From JBGAHD01 sp044226395 (GTDB lineage: Bacteria; Pseudomonadota; Gammaproteobacteria; Xanthomonadales; Ahniellaceae), in NCBI GenBank assembly GCA_044226395.1, contig JBGAHD010000002.1:248001-312000 (forward strand): a stretch of DNA of 64,000 nucleotides, read 5' to 3'. The position numbers were made by a program, and so were the translations under genes. The notes beneath the pieces are model-generated. The model did not search any database. It saw only the letters and a program-made list of their open reading frames with translations, and had not been told where the DNA came from. The number at the start of each line of letters is the position of its first letter. The stretch's first letter is position 1. This document shows, one piece after another, positions 19,815-28,517 of this stretch.

Positions 19815-22190
19815 ATGCTCTCGATCGAACAACGCATTGCCACCGACATTGGCGCCAAATCGGCGCAGGTCATCGCCGCCATCGAACTGCTCGACGGGGG
19901 CGCCACCGTGCCCTTCATCGCGCGCTATCGCAAAGAGGCCACGGGCGGCCTCGACGACACGCAACTGCGCTTGCTCGAGGAACGCCTGGTGTACCTGCGC
20001 GAACTCGAGGATCGGCGCGCGACCATCCTCGACAGCATCCGCGAGCAAGGCAAGCTCAGCGATGAGCTGCACGCGCAGATCCTCGAGGCCGACAGCAAGG
20101 CGCGCCTGGAAGACCTCTACCTGCCCTACAAGCCCAAGCGCCGCACCAAGGCGCAGATCGCGCGCGAAGCGGGCCTCGAGCCGCTGGCCGACGCGCTGCT
20201 CGGCGATCCGACCCTGACGCCCGATCAAGCCGCCGCGACCTATGTCGACGCCGGCAAGGGCGTGGCCGACGTGAAGGCCGCGCTCGACGGCGCGCGCGCC
20301 ATCCTGATGGAGCGTTTCGCCGAGAACTCCGAACTGCTGGGCGAACTGCGCGACTGGGTGTGGACGCATGGCCGCGTGCACGCGCGCGTAATCGCCGGCA
20401 AGGAAAACGAAGGCGCGAAGTATCGCGACTATTTCGATCACGCCGAACCGGTCAACACCATCCCTTCGCATCGCTTGCTGGCGCTGTTCCGCGCGCGCAA
20501 CGAGGGCATCGTCGATCTGGAACTCGAGCCCGTGCACGGCACGCCCGCGGCCGTGGCCACGCCCGACGCGCCCGATCCGGTCGTGGTCGCCGGTCACGCG
20601 TATTGCGAGGGTCGCGTCGCGCATCGCTTTGGCATCGAGGCGCGCGGTCGCGCCGCCGATGCGTGGCTTAGCGATACCTGTCGATTGACCTGGCGCGCGA
20701 AGCTCCATCTGCATCTCACGCTCGATCTGTTCGGTCAGGCGCGCGAGAACGCCGAGAACGAAGCGATTCGCGTGTTCGGCGATAACTTGAAGGATCTCTT
20801 GCTCGCCGCGCCCGCGGGCCCGAAGGTCGTGATGGGCCTCGATCCGGGTCTGCGCACGGGCGTCAAGGTCGCCATCGTCGACGACACCGGCAAGCTGCTG
20901 ATCACCCACACCATCTTTCCGCACGTGCCGCAGAACCAGTGGGACGCGTCGATCGCGCAACTCGCCGCCGCGTGCGCGAAGTTCCAAGTCAATCTGGTCG
21001 CGATCGGCAATGGCACGGCCTCGCGCGAAACCGAGCGCTTGGTCGGCGAACTGATCAAGCGTCATCCGGAATTGAAGCTCGCCAAGATGGTGGTGAGCGA
21101 AGCGGGCGCCTCGGTGTACTCGGCGTCGGAGCAGGCCGCGAAGGAATTCCCGCAGCTCGACGTGAGTTTGCGCGGCGCGGTCTCGATCGCGCGACGCCTG
21201 CAGGATCCGCTCGCCGAACTCGTGAAGATCGATCCCAAGTCGATCGGCGTTGGTCAGTATCAGCACGACGTCAATCAGGTGAAGCTGGCGCGCGCGCTCG
21301 ACGCGCGCGTCGAGGACTGCGTGAACGCGGTCGGCGTCGACGCCAACACGGCGTCCGCCGCGCTGCTGGCGCGGGTCGCGGGCCTGTCATCGAGCGTGGC
21401 CGAGAACATCGTCAAGCATCGCGATGCGAACGGCGCGTTCAAGACGCGACGCGATCTGCTCAAGGTGCCGCGCCTGGGCGACAAGGCGTTCGAGCAGGCC
21501 GCGGGCTTCTTGCGCATCGTCGGCGGCGACAATCCGCTCGATGCGTCCTCGGTCCATCCCGAAGCCTATCCGGTGGTCGAGCGCATCGTCTCGCGCTCCA
21601 CGCGCGAGGTGAAGCAATTGATCGGCGACGCCAGTTTCCTGCGCGCGCTCAATCCCAACGAATTCACCGACGAGAAGTTCGGCCTGCCGACCGTGCGCGA
21701 CATCCTGCGCGAGCTCGAAAAGCCCGGCCGCGATCCGCGCCCCGAGTTCGTCACGCCAAGCTTCATCGAAGGCGTCGAGGACATCGGCGATCTCAAGCCC
21801 GGCATGGTGCTCGAAGGCCGCGTGAGCAATGTCGCCGCGTTCGGCGCCTTCGTCGACATCGGCGTGCATCAGGATGGCCTGGTGCATGTGTCGGCGTTGT
21901 CGACCAAGTTCGTCAAGGATCCGCGCGAAGTGGTCAAGGCCGGCGACATCGTCAAGGTCAAGGTGCTCGAGGTCGATCTCGCGCGCAAGCGCATCGCGCT
22001 GACCATGCGTCTGGACGATCAGCCCGGCGAAGCGCGCGGCGGCGCGCGCGAGGGCAACGCCGGCGCGCGTCCGAACCTGGGCGGTCCGCGTCGGGACGGT
22101 GCGCGTCCTGGCGCCGCGCCGGCGCGACAAGCGCCCGCGCCGGCCAACAATGCCCTGGCCGACGCGTTCGCGCGCGCGCGCAAGAACTGA
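19815..22190 (+). CDS. tex: Tex family RNA-binding transcription accessory protein
   Basis: Conserved S1-domain protein implicated in transcription and stress tolerance. 791 residues: Tex N-terminal helical region (VPFIARYRKEATGGLDD), YqgF/RNase H-like domain (VMGLDPGLRTGVKVAIVD), helix-hairpin-helix region (NIVKHRDANGAFKTRRDL) and the S1 domain near 640-715 (GMVLEGRVSNVAAFGAFVDIG). A basic G/A/R/P-rich tail of about 55 residues follows the S1 domain and may aid RNA binding. Start at ATG of MLSIEQR; a TTG two codons earlier is possible. Confidence 0.95.
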   Translation: MLSIEQRIATDIGAKSAQVIAAIELLDGGATVPFIARYRKEATGGLDDTQLRLLEERLVYLRELEDRRATILDSIREQGKLSDELHAQILEADSKARLEDLYLPYKPKRRTKAQIAREAGLEPLADALLGDPTLTPDQAAATYVDAGKGVADVKAALDGARAILMERFAENSELLGELRDWVWTHGRVHARVIAGKENEGAKYRDYFDHAEPVNTIPSHRLLALFRARNEGIVDLELEPVHGTPAAVATPDAPDPVVVAGHAYCEGRVAHRFGIEARGRAADAWLSDTCRLTWRAKLHLHLTLDLFGQARENAENEAIRVFGDNLKDLLLAAPAGPKVVMGLDPGLRTGVKVAIVDDTGKLLITHTIFPHVPQNQWDASIAQLAAACAKFQVNLVAIGNGTASRETERLVGELIKRHPELKLAKMVVSEAGASVYSASEQAAKEFPQLDVSLRGAVSIARRLQDPLAELVKIDPKSIGVGQYQHDVNQVKLARALDARVEDCVNAVGVDANTASAALLARVAGLSSSVAENIVKHRDANGAFKTRRDLLKVPRLGDKAFEQAAGFLRIVGGDNPLDASSVHPEAYPVVERIVSRSTREVKQLIGDASFLRALNPNEFTDEKFGLPTVRDILRELEKPGRDPRPEFVTPSFIEGVEDIGDLKPGMVLEGRVSNVAAFGAFVDIGVHQDGLVHVSALSTKFVKDPREVVKAGDIVKVKVLEVDLARKRIALTMRLDDQPGEARGGAREGNAGARPNLGGPRRDGARPGAAPARQAPAPANNALADAFARARKN

Positions 22191-22222
22191 GCCGCGTCCA
22201 CCGTTCCCGGGAGAATCGAGTC

Positions 22223-23065
22223 ATGCGCTTCGAAGGCACCGATCGCTACGTCGCCACCGATGACCTCACGCTCGCGGTCAATGCCGCGGTGACCCTGGAA
22301 CGGCCGCTGCTGATCAAGGGCGAACCGGGCACGGGCAAGACCCTGCTGGCGCAGGAAGTCGCGCGCGCGCTCGACACGCCCTTGATCGAGTGGCACATCA
22401 AGTCCACGACCAAGGCCCAGCACGGGCTTTACGAGTACGACGCGGTGGCGCGTCTGCGCGACGCGCAGCTGGGCGAATCGCGCGCTCACGACATCGCCAA
22501 CTACATCGTGCCGGGCAAGTTGTGGGAAGCGTTCGAATCGCCGCGCCGCGCGGTGTTGCTGATCGACGAGATCGACAAGGCCGACATCGAGTTCCCCAAC
22601 GATCTGTTGCGCGAACTCGATCGCATGGACTTCTACGTCTACGAGACCCAGCGCACGGTGCGCGCCACGCATCGGCCGATCGTGATCATCACCTCGAACA
22701 ACGAGAAGGAATTGCCCGACGCGTTTCTGCGTCGCTGCTTCTTCCACTACATCCGCTTTCCCGACGCCGAGACCTTGCAACGCATCGTCGACGTGCATTT
22801 TCCCGGGATCAAGCGCGAACTCGTGCAGGAGGCCCTGACCTCGTTCTTCGCGCTGCGCGACGTGCCGGGGCTGAAGAAGAAGCCCACGACCTCGGAACTG
22901 CTCGACTGGCTCAAGCTCCTGCTCGCCGAGGACATTCCGCTGGAGATCCTGCGCGAGCGCAACGCGCGCAAGGCGATTCCGCCGCTGTACGGCGCGCTGC
23001 TCAAGAACGAGGCCGACGTGCAGCTGTTCGAGAAGCTCGCGTTCATGGCGCGCCGCGGCACCTGA
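22223..23065 (+). CDS. MoxR-family AAA+ ATPase
   Basis: A 280-residue AAA+ ATPase with Walker A GEPGTGKT (33-40), Walker B VLLIDEIDKAD and sensor-1 region IIITSNNEKELPDAFLRRC. MoxR ATPases act as chaperone-like activators together with VWA-domain partners. The partner is probably the VWA protein about 1.1 kb downstream, although an oppositely oriented lipoprotein gene lies between them. Start at the ATG with GGGAGA upstream. Followed by a bidirectional terminator. Confidence 0.93.
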   Translation: MRFEGTDRYVATDDLTLAVNAAVTLERPLLIKGEPGTGKTLLAQEVARALDTPLIEWHIKSTTKAQHGLYEYDAVARLRDAQLGESRAHDIANYIVPGKLWEAFESPRRAVLLIDEIDKADIEFPNDLLRELDRMDFYVYETQRTVRATHRPIVIITSNNEKELPDAFLRRCFFHYIRFPDAETLQRIVDVHFPGIKRELVQEALTSFFALRDVPGLKKKPTTSELLDWLKLLLAEDIPLEILRERNARKAIPPLYGALLKNEADVQLFEKLAFMARRGT

Positions 23066-23084
23066 ACGCGCCAATCGCGAAAAC

Positions 23085-23116
23085 AAAAAAAGCCGGGTTT
23101 CCCCGGCTTTTTTTTT
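23085..23116. terminator. bidirectional intrinsic terminator
   Basis: AGCCGGG-tttc-CCCGGCT flanked by A7 on the left and T9 on the right. It can serve the MoxR gene on the plus strand and the converging lipoprotein gene on the minus strand. Confidence 0.92.
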
Positions 23117-23145
23117 CGCGCGACGCGGTGGCGCCGCGAACGGAA

Positions 23146-23997
23146 TTACTTCGGCACGCGCGCGGAGGCGATGTCGAAGGCTTCCTTGGCGGCGGCGGCC
23201 AGCGCGTCGGCCTGCTCGGCCGCGGTCTCGTCGACCGCGCCATTGCGTTCCTTGATCACCAGGGCGCCGTCCTTGTCCCAGCCGAGCTGCACGGTCGCGC
23301 CGCCAGCCTCGCTCACGGCGACCCACAGCTTGCCGTCACGGAAGGCGAAGCGATGATTGACGCGGCTGCCATCGGGATTGCTCACCAGCTCACGCACCAT
23401 GCGCACGCCGGAATCATCGGCGAAACCGTCCCAACCGATCGCGACCTGATTGCCCTCGGGGCCGACGATGCGGCTGTCCTGGAAGCGCTTGAGGCCGCCC
23501 AGGCCGCGCTCGAAATCGGCGTATTCGGCCTTGAACTCGGCGATCGGATCCTTCTCGACCTTGGCCAGCGCCTGGACCATCGAAATGTTCACGCGCGAAG
23601 GCTTGCCCTGCGTCAGCACGCCTTCGCGCTTGATCGTGGCATAGCGCACCTGACCTTCGTCCATGACGGTGGCCTCGAGCGCGTAGCTGCGAATGGAGTT
23701 GATGTCGGCGCTGGTGTACGGCAACTGGAATTCCGCCGGCACGGCCGAGATCGGGAAGGTCTTTTCGGCGATCAGCATCGGTTCGCCATCGACGCGGGTC
23801 ACGTCGAGCAGGCGCACGTTGAGCGTGGCGGTGGGCGCCAGGGCCGCGGGCTTGTCCGACAGCACGGTGCCGGAGATCACCGGACCGTTATCGGCCGCCG
23901 GCGTCGTGCCATTGTTCGAGGAGGCCGAGCCTTCCTGCTTGCCGCAGGCCGACAAAACTAGCGCAAAACCCAGAGCGAGAACTGGCAAAGCACGCAT
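23146..23997 (-). CDS. YbaY-like lipoprotein
   Basis: A 283-residue lipoprotein with signal MRALPVLALGFALVLSAC (lipobox LSAC). After an S/N/T-rich linker, residues about 40-150 (ISGTVLSDKPAALAPTATLNVRLLDV, IAEKTFPIS, PAEFQLPYTSADI) match the YbaY/YscW-type beta-sandwich domain. The rest, about 150-283, is a further domain (DFERGLGGLKRFQDSRI, GDGVQLGW-like strands) I cannot name. Probably periplasmic and membrane-anchored. It separates the MoxR and VWA genes. Confidence 0.8.
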   Translation of the reverse strand: MRALPVLALGFALVLSACGKQEGSASSNNGTTPAADNGPVISGTVLSDKPAALAPTATLNVRLLDVTRVDGEPMLIAEKTFPISAVPAEFQLPYTSADINSIRSYALEATVMDEGQVRYATIKREGVLTQGKPSRVNISMVQALAKVEKDPIAEFKAEYADFERGLGGLKRFQDSRIVGPEGNQVAIGWDGFADDSGVRMVRELVSNPDGSRVNHRFAFRDGKLWVAVSEAGGATVQLGWDKDGALVIKERNGAVDETAAEQADALAAAAKEAFDIASARVPK

Positions 23998-24173
23998 CGC
24001 GCAAACTCCAAAGATGTTCGACTAAGAATGTGGGGTGGAGCGGGGGACCTACGGGTCAATGCATCGGAGGCAGGCCGGCGGACGCAGGCCGCGGCGCGCA
24101 CCCATCGCCGAACGCGATGGGGCGCGGCACAATACCGCAGCTCGCGTGTTTTCGCACCCAGGAATTCGCTCTT

Positions 24174-25349
24174 GTGCTCATTCGGTTCTTGCTGGCACTG
24201 CGCACGGCGGGGCTCAAACCCAGCATCACGGAATTTTTGCAATTGCTGGCGGCGTTGCGCGCGGGTTTCGCGCGGGGCTCGCTGGATGAATTCCACGTTC
24301 TGGCGCGCGCCTGCCTGATCAAGGACGAAACCCAGTTCGATCGTTACGACCGCGTGTTCGCCGCGTACTTTCAGGGCGTGGAGAGTCTCGCGCCGGACCT
24401 CTTGGCGGAGATCCCGCAAGAATGGCTGCGACAACAGGCGGAGCTGATGCTCAGCGACGAGGAGAAGGCGCGCATCGCCGAACTCGGCGGCTGGGAGGCG
24501 CTGATGCGCACGCTCGCCGAGCGTCTGCGCGAGCAACAAGGTCGACATCAGGGCGGCTCGCGCTGGATCGGCACGGCGGGCACATCGCCGTTCGGCAATG
24601 CCGGTTTCAATCCGGAAGGCGTGCGCATCGGCGGACAATCCCGTCAAGGCCGCGCGGTGAAGGTGTGGGAGCGGCGCGACTATCGCAATCTCGACGATCA
24701 AGTCGAACTCGGCACGCGCAATCTGGCGCTGGCGCTGCGCAAGCTGCGCCGCTTCGCGCGCGAGGGCGCGGCCGAGGAACTTGATCTCGAAGGCACCATC
24801 CGCGACACCGCGCGCAACGCGGGCTATCTCGATCTGCGCTTTCGGCCCGAGCGTCACAATGCGGTCAAGGTGCTGCTGTTTCTCGACATCGGCGGCTCCA
24901 TGGACGAGCACGTGCGTCAGTGCGAGGAACTGTTCTCGGCCGCGCGCGCCGAGTTCAAGCACCTCGAGCATTTCTACTTTCACAATTGCTTGTATGAGCG
25001 GGTGTGGAAGGACAACGCGCGGCGCTGGAGCGAGTGGACCGCCACGCACGACGTGCTGCACCGCTACCCGGCCGACTATCGCGTGATCTTCGTCGGCGAT
25101 GCCGCGATGAGCCCATACGAGATCCTGCAGGCCGGCGGCAGCGTCGAGCACTGGAACGAAGAGGCCGGCGCGGTCTGGATCAAGCGCGTGCTCGAGGTCT
25201 ATTCGCGCGCGGTCTGGCTAAACCCCGTTGATCCGTCGACCTGGGAATACACGCCGTCGATCGGCATCCTGCGCGAGCTGATGGGCGAGCGCATGTACCC
25301 CCTGACCCTCGAAGGCCTCGGCCGCGCGATCGAACGCCTGCGCCGCTAG
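24174..25349 (+). CDS. VWA domain protein, CoxE-like, probable MoxR partner
   Basis: 391 residues starting with GTG (MLIRFLLALRTAGLKPS) after AGGAA nine bases upstream; earlier ATG candidates would add unrelated sequence. The N-terminal half is helical (CoxE-like); the VWA domain begins at VKVLLFLDIGGSMDEH, where the MIDAS motif is D-x-G-x-S instead of the classical D-x-S-x-S, as is usual in this subgroup. VIFVGDAAMSPYEI and WLNPVDPSTWEYTPSI belong to the same domain. Likely activated by, or an adaptor for, the MoxR ATPase nearby. Confidence 0.9.
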   Translation: MLIRFLLALRTAGLKPSITEFLQLLAALRAGFARGSLDEFHVLARACLIKDETQFDRYDRVFAAYFQGVESLAPDLLAEIPQEWLRQQAELMLSDEEKARIAELGGWEALMRTLAERLREQQGRHQGGSRWIGTAGTSPFGNAGFNPEGVRIGGQSRQGRAVKVWERRDYRNLDDQVELGTRNLALALRKLRRFAREGAAEELDLEGTIRDTARNAGYLDLRFRPERHNAVKVLLFLDIGGSMDEHVRQCEELFSAARAEFKHLEHFYFHNCLYERVWKDNARRWSEWTATHDVLHRYPADYRVIFVGDAAMSPYEILQAGGSVEHWNEEAGAVWIKRVLEVYSRAVWLNPVDPSTWEYTPSIGILRELMGERMYPLTLEGLGRAIERLRR

Positions 25350-25463
25350 CGTGCGCTTGTCGTAGACGCCAGCGTTTTTCCGTTACATGGACAGACACCC
25401 GCCGAGCCGCGCTATGCTTGGCGCGCGCGTCGCGATGACGCCTTTTTCTAATGGGAGGGAGAC

Positions 25464-26240
25464 ATGAGTTTTCAGAAAGTCGATGCGGGTCGTGGCGTCG
25501 AGTGGTTGAAGGAAGCGGTCGGGATCGTGCTGAAGAATCCCGCGGCGTTCCTGGTCATGGGGCTCATCGTCGCCATTGGCGCGATCATTCCGGTGCTCAA
25601 CCTGGTCACCATCATCGTGTTGCCGGCCCTGATGGCGGGCATGGCCTATGCGGCGCGCGAGGAGAGTCAGGGTCGCAAGGCCGAGATCGGTCAGCTGTTC
25701 CAGGGCTTCAAGGAAGAAGGCCGCATCGGACCGCTGCTGATGCTGTCCCTGCCGATCATCGCGGGCATGATCGTGTCGACGGTGCTGGTGTTCGTGCTCA
25801 TCGGCGGCGCGATCGCGGCGCTGAGCGCGGCGTCGGGCGGTTCCGGCCTGGGTGCCGGCGCGGGCATCGGCGGGGCGCTGCTGGGCTTTCTGCTGATCCT
25901 GGGCGTGAGCTTGGCGATCCTGGCGCTGATCCTGTTCGCCGTGCCGCGCGTGATGTTCGACAAGGTCGAGCCGTTCACCGCGATGAAGGAAAGCTTGGCC
26001 GCGTCCCTGGCCAATATCGTGCCCTTGTTGATCCTGGGCGTGATCCTGTTCGTCGTCGGTCTCGTGGTCGGCGTGCTGTCGATCATCCCCTTGCTCGGCA
26101 TCTTGATCATGCTGGCGTTCGGCTGCTTCGTGTACGCGATGCAGGGCGCGTTGCTGTACGTCATGTACCGAGACATTTTCGGCGATAACAGCGCCGCCCC
26201 GAGCGGTTACATGCCGCCCCCGGCGCCGCCGATGGGCTGA
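25464..26240 (+). CDS. BPSS1780-like integral membrane protein
   Basis: A 258-residue protein with about five to six hydrophobic segments and the opening VDAGRGVEWLKEAVGIVLKN typical of the BPSS1780 family of unknown function. Residues 113-150 are very Gly/Ala-rich (SAASGGSGLGAGAGIGGALLG), and the C-terminus is a short Pro-rich tail (YMPPPAPPMG). Strong GGGAGGGAG upstream of the start. It ends in a bidirectional terminator shared with tatC. Confidence 0.8.
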   Translation: MSFQKVDAGRGVEWLKEAVGIVLKNPAAFLVMGLIVAIGAIIPVLNLVTIIVLPALMAGMAYAAREESQGRKAEIGQLFQGFKEEGRIGPLLMLSLPIIAGMIVSTVLVFVLIGGAIAALSAASGGSGLGAGAGIGGALLGFLLILGVSLAILALILFAVPRVMFDKVEPFTAMKESLAASLANIVPLLILGVILFVVGLVVGVLSIIPLLGILIMLAFGCFVYAMQGALLYVMYRDIFGDNSAAPSGYMPPPAPPMG

Positions 26241-26267
26241 TCGCGGACCTCCGCGTGACGCAATACG

Positions 26268-26296
26268 AAAACGGCCGGGCAATGCCCGGCCGTTTT
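26268..26296. terminator. bidirectional intrinsic terminator
   Basis: AAAACGGCCGGGC and GCCCGGCCGTTTT form a 13-bp perfect stem around AAT, with A4 and T4 on its ends. It lies between the converging membrane-protein gene and tatC. Confidence 0.92.
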
Positions 26297-26321
26297 CATT
26301 TGCAGCGATCAAACGCCGCGA

Positions 26322-27098
26322 TCAGGAATCGCTGGCCGCCTGCTTGTCGCGCACCAGGGCGCGCGCGGCGATGAGTCCGATCTCGAACAGCAGGCACATC
26401 GGCACCGCGAGCAGGATCTGACTCAACGCATCCGGCGGCGTCACCACCGCCGACACCACGAAGGCGCCGACGATCACATACGGCCGCGACTGCTTGAGCC
26501 CTTCGGGCGTCACCAGACCGACCATCACCAGAATGACGGTCGCCACGGGAATCTCGAAGCACAGCCCGAACACCAGGAACATCACCAGGATGAAATCCAG
26601 GTAATGACTGATGTCGGTCATCATTGACACACCCTCGGGCACGGTGCCGGTGAGGAACGAAAACACCAGGGGCAGCACCACGAAGTAGGCGAACGCCGAG
26701 CCGATGTAGAACAGCAAGGTCGCCGACACCAGCAAGGGCACCGCCAGGCGACGCTCGTTACGATACAAACCCGGCGCCACGAAAGCCCAGGCCTGATACA
26801 GCAGATACGGCATGGCGAGAAAGATCGCCGCGAAGAAAGTGAGCTTGAGCGGCGTCACGAAGGGCGTGGCCACGTCGATCGCGACCATCTTGGTGCCCGC
26901 GGGAAGACGCGAGAGCAAGGGCTGCGCGAGCAGCGTGTAGAGGCGATTCGACAGCGGAAACAGCGCCGCGAACACCAGCACGATCGCCACCACCGACCGC
27001 AGCAGGCGCGAACGCAGCTCGACCAAGTGCGAGATGAAACTCTGCTCGCCGCCGCCGTCATCGGCCCGCGGCGTGGACGTCTCGTCGCGCTCAGTCAT
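26322..27098 (-). CDS. tatC: Sec-independent protein translocase subunit TatC
   Basis: Polytopic core of the Tat translocase that exports folded proteins with twin-arginine signals. 258 residues with six membrane segments. Landmarks are FISHLVELRSRLLRS, AFVAPGLYRNERR and VVTPPDALSQILLAVPM. Its start overlaps the end of tatB by 8 bp. The conserved glutamate in LVELRSR is present. Last gene of tatABC. Confidence 0.97.
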   Translation of the reverse strand: MTERDETSTPRADDGGGEQSFISHLVELRSRLLRSVVAIVLVFAALFPLSNRLYTLLAQPLLSRLPAGTKMVAIDVATPFVTPLKLTFFAAIFLAMPYLLYQAWAFVAPGLYRNERRLAVPLLVSATLLFYIGSAFAYFVVLPLVFSFLTGTVPEGVSMMTDISHYLDFILVMFLVFGLCFEIPVATVILVMVGLVTPEGLKQSRPYVIVGAFVVSAVVTPPDALSQILLAVPMCLLFEIGLIAARALVRDKQAASDS

Positions 27099-27405
27099 GG
27101 GGCGCGCGCGCGGCTTCGCGAGGAGGTGGCGTGGGCGCGACGCGCTCGGCCGCTGGCGACGGCGGCGCCACGGTCTCGCCTTCGACGGCGGAGCGGATGT
27201 CCTGCGCGGTCTTGCGCATGGAGCGGCGGAATTCGTCGGCGGACAACTCGCGCTCGAACTCGGTGCGCACGGAATTCCAGCTCGCGCGAGCCTTGCGCAC
27301 GAAGCCCCCGACCGTGCGCACGGCCGCGGGCAGGCGCTCGGGGCCCAGCACCAGCAGGGCCACGACCGCGATCACCATCAACTCGACGAAACTGACGTCG
27401 AACAC
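27091..27405 (-). CDS. tatB: Sec-independent protein translocase subunit TatB
   Basis: Tat receptor-complex subunit. 104 residues: one N-terminal membrane helix (MFDVSFVELMVIAVVALLVL) with the hinge GPERLP, then an amphipathic helix (AAVRTVGGFVRKARASW) and a Pro-rich tail. The FVEL glutamate that is conserved in TatB is present. 18 bp after tatA. Confidence 0.96.
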   Translation of the reverse strand: MFDVSFVELMVIAVVALLVLGPERLPAAVRTVGGFVRKARASWNSVRTEFERELSADEFRRSMRKTAQDIRSAVEGETVAPPSPAAERVAPTPPPREAARAPHD

Positions 27406-27423
27406 GGCACGCCCCTTGGCGGG

Positions 27424-27642
27424 TTAACGCACCTGGTCTTTGTTCGAGGCCTGCGAGGTCGACTCGTTCTTGGGATCGGCCTCGAGCTTGGGCGCGTCGC
27501 CCTCGTCCTCGTGCATGGCTTTCTTGAAGCCACGAATGGCCTTTCCCACGTCCGAGCCCAAGCCCGGCAACTTCTTGGTGCCGAACAGCAGGATCACCAC
27601 CACCAGGACGATGACCCAATGCCAGATGCTGAAACCGCCCAT
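27424..27642 (-). CDS. tatA: Sec-independent protein translocase subunit TatA
   Basis: Pore-forming Tat subunit, 72 residues. N-terminal helix WHWVIVLVVVILLF, then the hinge FG-T-KKLP and the amphipathic helix GLGSDVGKAIRGFKKAM, followed by an acidic tail. First gene of tatABC. Confidence 0.96.
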   Translation of the reverse strand: MGGFSIWHWVIVLVVVILLFGTKKLPGLGSDVGKAIRGFKKAMHEDEGDAPKLEADPKNESTSQASNKDQVR

Positions 27643-27720
27643 GTTCGTGCTCCGTCCATCAATTCAGACCCACAGGATAACGCACCCGGGCGAACGGCGC
27701 CGTCGGCCGGATGGCACGGG

Positions 27721-28413
27721 TCAGCGCGCGGTGTTTTCCTCGAGCGCGTCGCGGAAGGTCACGACGTCGTTCGACGTGTTTTCCACGCCGCCTTCGAACA
27801 CGCGTCGCGGCGTGACATTGGCGCCGTAGACCTTGGCGTTGGCGTCGTGATCGATTGACAGCACCGCGCCATCGAGCGCCACGCCCGCGAACAAGCCGCG
27901 CGAGCGCGAGTACGAGTAGATCTCGGCCTTGAGCTGGGCATCCGTCGACGCGTTGGCATTGCGACCGACCGGGCCCGCGGCCACGGCCGCGTCGGCGCCG
28001 AGCGTGAATTTTCCGTTGACGACCGAGTCCACGCCGCGTCGCGTGCGGAACACCAGCACCACGTCGGTCGATTGCACGCCGGCCTGAAAACCCACGCTGC
28101 CGCCGGTCAGTTCGATGAAGCTCGGGTTGCTCCAGGTGCCGTCGGCGCTGCGCACCGAGATCAAGCCACGGCCATGGCGACCACCGACCACGAAGCCGGC
28201 CTTGACCACGTCGGGAATCACCGCGACCGCCTCGGCCTTGCCAAGCAGCTTGTCGGGCACGCGCTTGTCCGGCGCTTGCATGATTTCGCCGAGCACGCGC
28301 ACGGCGTCGCGCGCGCGCTTGTCTTCATCGGGGCCGGCCTGGGCCGACAGCGAGGACAGAACCAGACACGCGATGACCACGCCACGCGTGGCGAGAATGC
28401 GGGGAAATTTCAT
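27721..28413 (-). CDS. Exported SYLF/YSC84-domain lipid-binding protein
   Basis: 230 residues with a signal peptide (to about AQA-G at 27). The SYLF domain is evident: AVAVIPDVVKAGFVVGGRHGRGLISVR, SNPSFIELTGGSVGFQAGVQSTDVVLVF and the end LFAGVALDGAVLSIDHDANAKVYG. SYLF domains bind phosphoinositides in eukaryotes; the bacterial role is unknown but probably periplasmic. Very strong ribosome site AGGAGGT before the ATG. Confidence 0.93.
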   Translation of the reverse strand: MKFPRILATRGVVIACLVLSSLSAQAGPDEDKRARDAVRVLGEIMQAPDKRVPDKLLGKAEAVAVIPDVVKAGFVVGGRHGRGLISVRSADGTWSNPSFIELTGGSVGFQAGVQSTDVVLVFRTRRGVDSVVNGKFTLGADAAVAAGPVGRNANASTDAQLKAEIYSYSRSRGLFAGVALDGAVLSIDHDANAKVYGANVTPRRVFEGGVENTSNDVVTFRDALEENTAR

Positions 28414-28517
28414 GATGGACCTCCTGCGGCGACAACGACGATCGGACCGCGCGCGAGCAACGCGGTTCCGCGACGCACTGTGGCCAGATCAGGCTGAACG
28501 AGGCGCGACCGTCGCGC

